Below, piece after piece: positions 57,304 to 64,000 of a stretch of DNA of 64,000 nt. The stretch spans positions 1,364,001 to 1,428,000 of the forward strand of contig NC_064240.1 in NCBI RefSeq assembly GCF_023101765.2. Reading direction: 5' to 3'. The position numbers were made by a program, and so were the translations under genes. The notes beneath the pieces are model-generated. The model ran no database searches, was not told the DNA's origin, and saw only the letters and a program-made list of their open reading frames with translations. The first letter of the stretch is position 1, and every line of letters starts with the position of its first letter. This stretch comes from Spodoptera frugiperda (lineage: Eukaryota > Arthropoda > Insecta > Lepidoptera > Noctuidae).

Positions 57304-57960
57304 AATTATTTGTTTTCAGTAAGACCTTTGTATGTACTTTCTTTTAAAAGTCAAACAAAGAAGTTCCAAAGTTTAAATTAGTCCCAACTTTTTTATTACT
57401 TAACAATTCAAGTTGCTGTTATGTATAACTGCTAATTATGAAGCATACACAGTAGTCCGCAGCTCCGGATCAGCCCTACTAGGCTCCATCTGTGGTGTGT
57501 ATTTTTCCCCTAGTGTATCCTTGGCTTAATCTAACACTCGAGCAACAAGAACTAACACAATTCGTACTAAAACTCGATAAAACTCTTTCACTTTAACTCT
57601 TAAGTTAAGTCTAACGTACCGAAGAATTATACAGAAGTTTAAACTTTCTTTGAATTTCAATTTCTATTCCTTGAACTAGACATTTCACTTGTAAGTTGGT
57701 GCAAAGCTGCGTATAATTTAGAAGTTAGGTGCACAACTGTGTCTTGACTGTTGACTCGTGAAGTCGGACCGGCTCTCAATGTTTCGGTTTAGCTAGAAGT
57801 TCGCTGGTTTAGGGAATAGTTATTTAATATTAGTTGTGTATTACTTTCTTCTGCTTTAACTTTAATTTTAACAGTTAGATTTTGACCGAAATTATTACTG
57901 TATCCATATGGAGTTTTTGCATAAGTTAGATAATGACAATAACTCCAACACTCACACAAT

Positions 57961-58103
57961 AATTCCCGATAACCTTTAAATTCCTAAGCCCTTAAAAGGC
58001 AACGCACTAATAACGCCTCTGGTTTCGAATGCCCATAGGCGGCGGCGATAGCTTACCATCAGGTGATCCGTCTGCTCGTTTACCGAATCATACCATAAAA
58101 AAA
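57961..58103 (+). repeat. Interspersed repeat fragment, GGCGGCGGCGATTGCTTACCA family
   Basis: AATTCCCGATAACC, GGCGGCGGCGATAGCTTACCA, GTGATCCGTCTGCTCG and CATACCATAAAAAAA. Confidence 0.7.
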
Positions 58104-58526
58104 CTACACAAATATTATAACTTCCTACTTGAATTAACTACTCGTAATTTTATTAAATCATTTAAAGATAGTATAGAATAAAGAACGACGTAGACAGCAA
58201 TATACAAAATAACATATACCTATATCGTTTATTTTTCCTATCTTCCATCTCGACGTGAGCTAGGTGTACGTGGAAGTCACGCAGCTTGCCGACACTAATC
58301 CCAGGACACTATGTTAAACTTTGTTATTATAATGTCTACAGGCAGACGTTTATTTTAGACTTAGAGCTGTTATAGTGTTAAACAAAACTATATAACACCT
58401 ACTTTAGTGTTGCACTCTCTGTTCCATCACTCTCATGTCATCTTATGCTTGCTTTTTAGGATAGAGAGTAATGTTAAAGAAGAATGCAATAGTAGATTAT
58501 CTAACGAAAATGTTTTATAGGTCACA

Positions 58527-58783
58527 GAGTCACAGTGGAAACGGCAGCATAGCTTGAAGGCTTTTAATGGGGAAAATCATTCTTTGGAAGTCTCTCGCCG
58601 TGGGCAAGGCGACACTGGTGGAAGTGTCAGACTCCTTACTGACTAAAAACCACCCCGTTCTTACTTCTGCTTTTCGAGCCGGAGGCCCGATAAACCCGCT
58701 ATGTAGTCCGCAGCTCCAGACATAGTTTCAAGGCTTAGCTATTACATCTTCGTAGCATAGCTACAGAGCACATCTCTGATGAC
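58527..58783. repeat. MITE-like remnant split by another repeat
   Basis: CAGTGGAAACGGCAGCATAGC on the left and GTAGCATAGCTACAGAGCACATCTCTG on the right resemble the 3' part of 5737-6054. Between them lies a reverse GGCTCCGGCTCGAAAAGCAGG-family copy (58568-58719). Confidence 0.5.
58568..58719 (-). repeat. Interspersed repeat, GGCTCCGGCTCGAAAAGCAGG family
   Basis: TCTCTCGCCGTGGGCAAGGCGA, GTGTCAGACTCCTTACTGAC, TTTTCGAGCCGGAGGCCCG and TAGTCCGCAGCTCC. Confidence 0.75.
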
Positions 58784-58855
58784 ATCAATCCAGTTAAGAG
58801 ATCTTCATAAAAATAATAGCACCGAATATAGTAAGTAACGTTTTAGTAATTACAG

Positions 58856-59052
58856 AATACCAAATTTCAACCTTAAAGACTTTAATTCTATTACAAATAC
58901 AAGAAAATTTCGTTGAAAATGTAGTTAATATTGTTGAGAAAGATATCGGTGCGGATAATCTCCAACACGTATTTAATGAAGCGCGTGTTACGGGCACGTG
59001 CGGCGATACTTCGGGTGCCACTTGCGAGTTAGTATTTGGTTTTGAGCTGTAG
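58856..59052 (+). other. Orphan terminal-exon-like open frame
   Basis: After a plausible acceptor GTTTTAGTAATTACAG, 64 codons read YQISTLKTLILLQIQENF, then an amphipathic VENVVNIVEKDIGADNLQ stretch and a Cys-containing end CGDTSGATCELVFGFEL with TAG at 59050-59052. It has no ATG and no recognised partner exon or family. The 3' half is more GC-rich than its surroundings. The minus strand is also open here (58794-59147). It could be chance, a gene relic, or a last exon of an unseen gene. Confidence 0.25.
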
Positions 59053-60479
59053 ACAAGGTTAAATGTTGGCTGAACTAGTTTTCTGTGATTTATGGGAAGT
59101 TTATTGGCTTTATTGCAATACGAAAGTATAGTAATTGTCTGAAACAATGTGTTTTAGTACCAATATAGACTTATAGAGCCTTAACTGCATAATAACAGAC
59201 CTAACACACCTATACCTAATTTCTGAAAATCTTTGGATCGATCTTAATTTTTAACAGAAACTCTATAGAAATAATGTCAAAAATCGATTTTAATCTAAAG
59301 ATTTTTGATTCAGATCGGTTTTTGAAATCGGCAGTTATAGGTACATAGAGTCTTAATGGGCATAATGACACGACCCAACCTAACACGCCTATAGTTTATT
59401 TCTCAGAAATAGTGATGGTTAGATAGCTCCTATTATATCCATGATGAATAATGGTGCACGAACACGAAGCCACATACTGGCGATAAACTTATAACCGAAA
59501 ATTTGAAATGTTATGGAATTAATATTTGAACAAGATAGTAAAATTTAAGCTGACCTATTTTTATAATTAAAATAAAATTACCATACAGAATTTAAACCTT
59601 AGTTACGAAAACTGAACTCATGAGGTCTACCCGACTACTTTCAAGTAACGCCTGGGACCCATATTCACTGAGAAGCAGAATGCAGACTGAACAATGTGGT
59701 TGAGCGTATCATAGTTAAATCTTGATTTTAATCTTGTCATTTCCGTTCAAAAAGGGATCTAAAATTAGCTTACTAATCGAAAGCAAACAGATTAGACGAT
59801 GTCAAAGCTAATCTAGGTCGAACTACTTAAACCTCAGGCCCCCAGAATCGGTTTAGGCTCCGAAAATAATCGGGAAACTTCTAACAAGATACCGATACAG
59901 ATAAGTCAGATAGCTGAGGTCAGACCTTAAAGTTTGAGGTTTTTATAAAAGAGGTCTTTATACCTATAAATCTTGTTCTTCTGTTGTGTAAACTTGCTTA
60001 CATCTGTTACTTTTGAAGAAGTAGATAAGAGGATTTGTAGAACGGTAGGCGTGTTTTACGGTTATATATAAAATATGTCGCGTTTACGACCCACAAAAAC
60101 CGCAAAATTTTCATATTAATTTTATTTTAAAATCTGGAACAAAATTCTCAACTTAATAAGAAATTCTGAGGCGAATAACTGGAAAGGCTAACTTGTATTA
60201 TTTTCATATTAAAAGATGGATAGAATAATCAGAATTGTTACAGTTTTCGTGTAAAATTGTGATTCCAATGAGCAACTTGGGATCTTCTTCCAGACATGCC
60301 GTAATTTGTTGCGATGAGAATTCAAATTTATAATCCGTCCTTTTGAACGGAATACGCGATTATTCGCTCCATGAATCTTCAATTTGAGTGTAAAATGAAT
60401 AAAAGCTGCTATTCATATTGTCTTAGAATGTTAACGTAAGGAGTTTTTGTGATGTTGTATCCGTTTACATTTTGTTTTC

Positions 60480-60710
60480 GTATAAGGCGGTATACGAGCA
60501 TACGGATCACCTGATGGTAAGTAATCGCCGTCGCCCATGGACACCCGAAACACCAGAGACGTTACAAGTGCGTTGCTAGCCTTTTGAGTGTAAGGAATGT
60601 TCTTCTTGGGCGGTAATTGGGCCTCTGGGAACCTTACTCACACAACGAAACACAACGCAAGCGTAGTTTCACGTCGGTTTTCTGTGAGACCGTGGTATCA
60701 CTCCGGTCGT
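60480..60710 (-). repeat. Interspersed repeat, GGCGGCGGCGATTGCTTACCA family
   Basis: ATCACCTGATGGTAAGTAATCG, CGCCCATGGACACCCGAAACACC, CAACGAAACACAACGCAAGCG and CCGTGGTATCACTCCGGTCG. Confidence 0.75.
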
Positions 60711-62225
60711 GCCCAGTTAAAGTTTCATTTAATCTAAACGATAGCAAGTTGTAATTACAGTTGAATGATTAATATTTCAAATTCAATTAATTGATTTCAC
60801 AAGCTTAGGTATATGAAAATACATACGCACAATTGCATTAGGTACCTACATATGAATTGAATTATTTATGAAAACATAAAAACATTTACATTTAATTTCG
60901 TTGATAAAATTGTACCTATTGATAAAACAAATACACCAAATATAACGAAACGTACAGTAAAATAAACTATTCATTTTAAAAATGTTTACATTTGGTCATT
61001 TATGAAATCCGGTATTCCGGTTCGCCGCAGATATTCATTAAATGTATGAAATGTGGTCTAATGCCATTTATATTTTGTTATTTTACTGTTTTAGTATTCT
61101 ATTTTGGGTTAAAATTGTGTATATTGGTTTGTTAAAATGTTGACTGGATTTGTGGATAGTTTTTATTACCACTGACGACTAATACGCCGTTGAACATTAG
61201 TAGTTCGTAGAATGCAAATCTTGATTCCCTACGAACTTAGATTAGGGCTGAAGCGAAGTCTTTTTAATAATATTAATCTTATGTAAGACATTAAATACTT
61301 GCTTACGAAAAGTACACCACATCTATTTATCAAGGAACATCAGAAGATATGCCTAATTTATCTATCCAGCACTGTTTACTATTCCAGCAAATACTCGTAG
61401 CTCTCAGCAAACATAAATCGCTGACAACACTCGTTCGTCAGATTTTTTCCACAATAGGTAAATGGCCGGCTATATTTTAAATTCTGGACAGTGAATGGTC
61501 CATATTTCACTGGAGCCTGTCATGGTAACGACACGAGCAGACCCGAATGTACCTCAGTGACTGATGGTCAACAATTTATTAAGGAAGATAGAGAAAACAA
61601 TTGGGCTTGAATGGTGATTTTACCCTTAAAAAAAATCAACTACAAATACTAAAATCAACTGTCTAAATGTTCGGGTCGAAAAGGGTTATTGTTTTTTTTT
61701 GTTTTAAAATTTTACGTTAATACACTTACCTTTATTAAACATCTATTTGGACTTTATTGTTTGTTTATTTAGTTAGATGTAAATTAATATAAATCCAGTT
61801 GCTAAGAAGATATCTGCTGACAGTCGGAAATGTTAAAACCATCAACCATTGTTTATCCATGCAAACGGTAAGCGCTCCACAAATATAAAGAAAATATTAT
61901 AAGAATGAGAAGACGCTCAATAATCATGACACAACGGATTTGCTGATCTACCAACAGGTGAAGCCATTTGTCACGATATATCTGAGGAAGATGCAGTGAC
62001 TAGCACAATGTCGGGTATTTATAGTTACTGTGCTAGTAATATTCAGCAAGCAAAGCATTGTTGCCACGGCCAAGGCCATCGAGAGCTTACGGAGGGGACG
62101 ATGTGAGACAACAATGGCAACAGCTGGGTTTGAACAAAGAACAGAAAGAACTGTTTTTATGAACAGGGGATTGGGGTACGTACCCACGTTTAGTTCTCCG
62201 ACACATCAATAGATGGCACTGTGCA

Positions 62226-62302
62226 ATGACGTCACATTCCTGAATCGCGGTGTTAAGATTCTCCGCGAGTGAATGACCCTCGCCGGTATTCCACAGTCCG
62301 GT
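62226..62302 (+). promoter_or_regulatory. U2 snRNA promoter region, left copy
   Basis: TGACGTCA begins at -76 (62227) and is followed by TCCTGAATCGCGGTGTTAAG about -62 to -43, where insects place the proximal sequence element. Both stretches are kept in the right copy, while nearby bases differ. No TATA box, as expected for a Pol II snRNA gene. The element assignment is inferred from spacing. Confidence 0.55.
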
Positions 62303-62490
62303 ATCGCTTCTCGGCCTTTTGGCTAAGATCAAAGTGTAGTATCTGTTCTTTTCAGCTTAATATCTGAAAGTTCCCTCACTGAGGGACCAGTATATTAAAC
62401 TGATTTTTGTAAACTGACGGGATGTTCGGGGCTCGCTCCACTCCCGTCACGGGTCGGCCCGGCATTGCAGTGCCGCCGGGATCGGCCCAC
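62303..62490 (+). ncRNA. U2: U2 spliceosomal snRNA, left copy
   Basis: About 188 nt beginning ATCGCTTCTCGGCCTTTTGG, the conserved U2 5' end. The branch-site-pairing sequence GTAGTA is at nt 34-39, followed by the conserved stem-loop IIa region (CAGCTTAATATCTG). The Sm site GATTTTTG is near 62402, with GC-rich stem-loops III/IV after it ending GGGATCGGCCCAC. U2 pairs with intron branch sites in the spliceosome. All the essential landmarks are intact, so it is probably functional. The 3' end is estimated. Confidence 0.96.
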
Positions 62491-62507
62491 AGAATTACTT
62501 GAAAATC

Positions 62508-63179
62508 TACGTTCTTAACACAGTTAACCATTCTCCACGAATAGTATAAGTAACATAGTAGGCATTGTTTACGGTCCACGTTTGTTTCCTTTCGTCGAAA
62601 CCAATAAGAATTGTCATAATAGTCACTTATACACTACTTGTAACTTTATGTAACAATACGTCTTTTATTCTTTGAAAGACACTGTTTTAAATGCAACATT
62701 CACTTTTCGCCCTTATGTCCTAAATGTCATTGAAATCAGAGATAGCTTAAAATTGAATTGAGCGCCATATGGTTTGCATGGTTGATTTAAAACTCTTATC
62801 TATGTCGTTATCGTAGTCAAAATATTTGCCAATCATTATATTATACATTAACAGCCTATAAGTGGCAAGTGCTGGCTAAAGGCCTCTTTAAGCATGGAGA
62901 AGGTTTGAGTATTAATTACCAGGGCGTGCTTCATGCGTGTTGGCGATTTCAAACTACTAATTTTATTATAAGCCCAGGTTTCCTCATGGTATTTTTCTTC
63001 AATGTTTGTCAGTAGTGTCTAAATAGACATAAGTAACAAGGGGAATAATAACTCGGAAGACACCCATGCGAAGAGGACGTGGTAAACCTCTGGGTCACCA
63101 CGACACTACGTCATTATGTCAGCATTTCAATATACATTACACGTCCCATAATTTCAGATCACGTAATATTCACATGATT
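62508..63179. other. Spacer between U2 inverted-repeat arms
   Basis: 672 bp of AT-rich sequence, of which 62847-63065 is a CAGCCTATAAGTGGC-family repeat copy. No gene seen. Confidence 0.8.
62847..63065 (+). repeat. Interspersed repeat, CAGCCTATAAGTGGCCACTGC family
   Basis: ATTAACAGCCTATAAGTGGC, AAAGGCCTCTTTAAGCATGGAGAAGG, GGCGATTTCAAACTACTAA and CAGTAGTGTCTA. Confidence 0.7.
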
Positions 63180-63196
63180 GATTTTCAAGTAATTCT

Positions 63197-63384
63197 GTGG
63201 GCCGATCCCGGCGGCACTGCAATGCCGGGCCGACCCGTGACGGGAGTGGAGCGAGCCCCGAACATCCCGTCAGTTTACAAAAATCAGTTTAATATACTGG
63301 TCCCTCAGTGAGGGAACTTTCAGATATTAAGCTGAAAAGAACAGATACTACACTTTGATCTTAGCCAAAAGGCCGAGAAGCGAT
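63197..63384 (-). ncRNA. U2: U2 spliceosomal snRNA, right copy
   Basis: Reverse complement of the left copy; I find no difference over the whole 188 nt, including the GTAGTA branch-pairing site and the Sm site. It is transcribed toward the left copy, so the two genes converge across a ~700-bp gap. The open frames overlapping both copies on either strand are spurious. Confidence 0.96.
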
Positions 63385-63461
63385 ACCGAACTGTGGAATA
63401 CCGGCGAGGGTCGTTACCTCGCGGAGAATCTTAACACCGCGATTCAGGAATGTGACGTCAT
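63385..63461 (-). promoter_or_regulatory. U2 snRNA promoter region, right copy
   Basis: TGACGTCA at 63453-63460, at -76 as in the left copy, plus the same TCCTGAATCGCGGTGTTAAG block. Between this block and the RNA start a few bases differ (GAGGTAACGACC against GAGTGAATGACC), which marks the shared parts as constrained or recently converted. Confidence 0.55.
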
Positions 63462-63768
63462 TGCACAGTGCCATCTATTGATGTTTCGGAGAACTAAACG
63501 TGGGTACGTACCCCAATCCCCTGTTCATAACAACATTTCTTTCTGTTCTTTGTTGAAATCCAACTGTAGCCATTGTTATCTCACGTCCCCTCCGTAAGCT
63601 CTCGATGGCCTTGGCCGTGGCAACAATGCTTTGCTTGCTGAATATTACTAGCACAGTAACTATAAATATAAGACATTGTGCTAGTCACTGCGTTTACCTC
63701 GGATATATCGTGACAGATGGCTTTGGCTTCACCTGTTTGTAGATCAGCAAATCCGTTTTGTCGTGATT

Positions 63769-64000
63769 GATGAGTGTCTTCATTTCCTTCCGTTTTCTTT
63801 TATATTTACAAATATTTTACTGTACAAAAATAATGGTTGGTTTTTTATTAAGAAACCGGATTTTATTTGCGTCATATTCAATTCATTCAATATCATGTTA
63901 CTGTGTTACTTACATTATTAGTGGGAAAGTAAGTACTATCTTATATAATGACGAATTGTATACTTCACTCACATTTCACCGATATTATTTTTAAGAATAT
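63769..64000. other. AT-rich right edge
   Basis: No feature seen; an open frame at 63767-63994 is AT-rich and without signature. Confidence 0.7.

Larger units (their letters stand above)
43621..61917. other. Intergenic, repeat-rich
   Basis: No gene is supported. Listed repeats cover part of it, in places inserted into each other. The unlisted parts (for example 46.2-48.1, 55.0-55.7, 59.2-60.4, 60.8-61.9 kb) are AT-rich with only chance-length frames. Two frames with splice-like edges (44447-44625 minus, 58856-59052 plus) are described separately. Confidence 0.6.
61920..62507. repeat. Left arm of ~590-bp inverted repeat carrying a U2 gene
   Basis: Reverse complement of 63180-63768. The arms share the sequence from the GGATTTGCTGATCTAC end, through the U2 promoter region and gene, to AGAATTACTTGAAAATC. 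Differences are scattered upstream (for example a 6-bp AAGCCA duplication in the right arm) and none is seen in the RNA itself. Confidence 0.9.
63180..63768. repeat. Right arm of ~590-bp inverted repeat carrying a U2 gene
   Basis: Partner of 61920-62507, in opposite orientation. Confidence 0.9.

Noticed and set aside
62030..63597. Open frames with matching peptides on both sides of the U2 pair (for example shared ending NIPSVYKNQFNILVPQ)
   Set aside because: They are translations of the U2 snRNA and its flank in the inverted repeat, not protein genes.

Overview
This window looks like nuclear DNA from a moth, probably a noctuid or close relative. It is AT-rich, its genes are cut by long introns, and it is full of short interspersed repeats of the kind seen throughout lepidopteran genomes: tRNA-derived SINE fragments, LINE 3' ends with GATGAT tails, small inverted-repeat elements and TACC/TATG simple repeats. 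The species is inferred from repeat style and one insect-type gene; it is not shown directly.

The left two thirds (about 3.8-43.6 kb, + strand) is one gene, an AGAP-type ArfGAP: the insect centaurin-gamma-1A (CenG1A) orthologue. Sixteen phase-compatible coding exons encode about 948 residues, in the order GTPase-like domain, linker, split PH domain, ArfGAP zinc finger, ankyrin region, C-tail. The 5'-most coding exon(s) are not found; the first exon seen (3764) starts inside a codon and lacks an initiator ATG. Intron 2 is about 20 kb and splits the GTPase domain.

Three places suggest isoform diversity. A CpG-rich stretch in intron 4 carries a possible alternative first exon (ATG 26928) that joins in frame to exon 5 and would give a protein without the GTPase domain. 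A 63-nt exon (30696-30758) could be a cassette exon. Exon 15 can be read through its donor to a stop at 40469 with a poly(A) signal 29 nt later, or spliced to exon 16 (41917-42020) with a long 3' UTR ending near 43620.

From 43.6 to 61.9 kb I find no convincing gene. The stretch is a repeat graveyard with nested insertions, several inverted repeats and two weak orphan exon-like ORFs.

At the right edge (61.9-63.8 kb) two U2 snRNA genes of identical sequence face each other (convergent) inside the arms of a ~590-bp inverted repeat; their upstream flanks, including a TGACGTCA site 76 bp before the RNA start, are conserved too.
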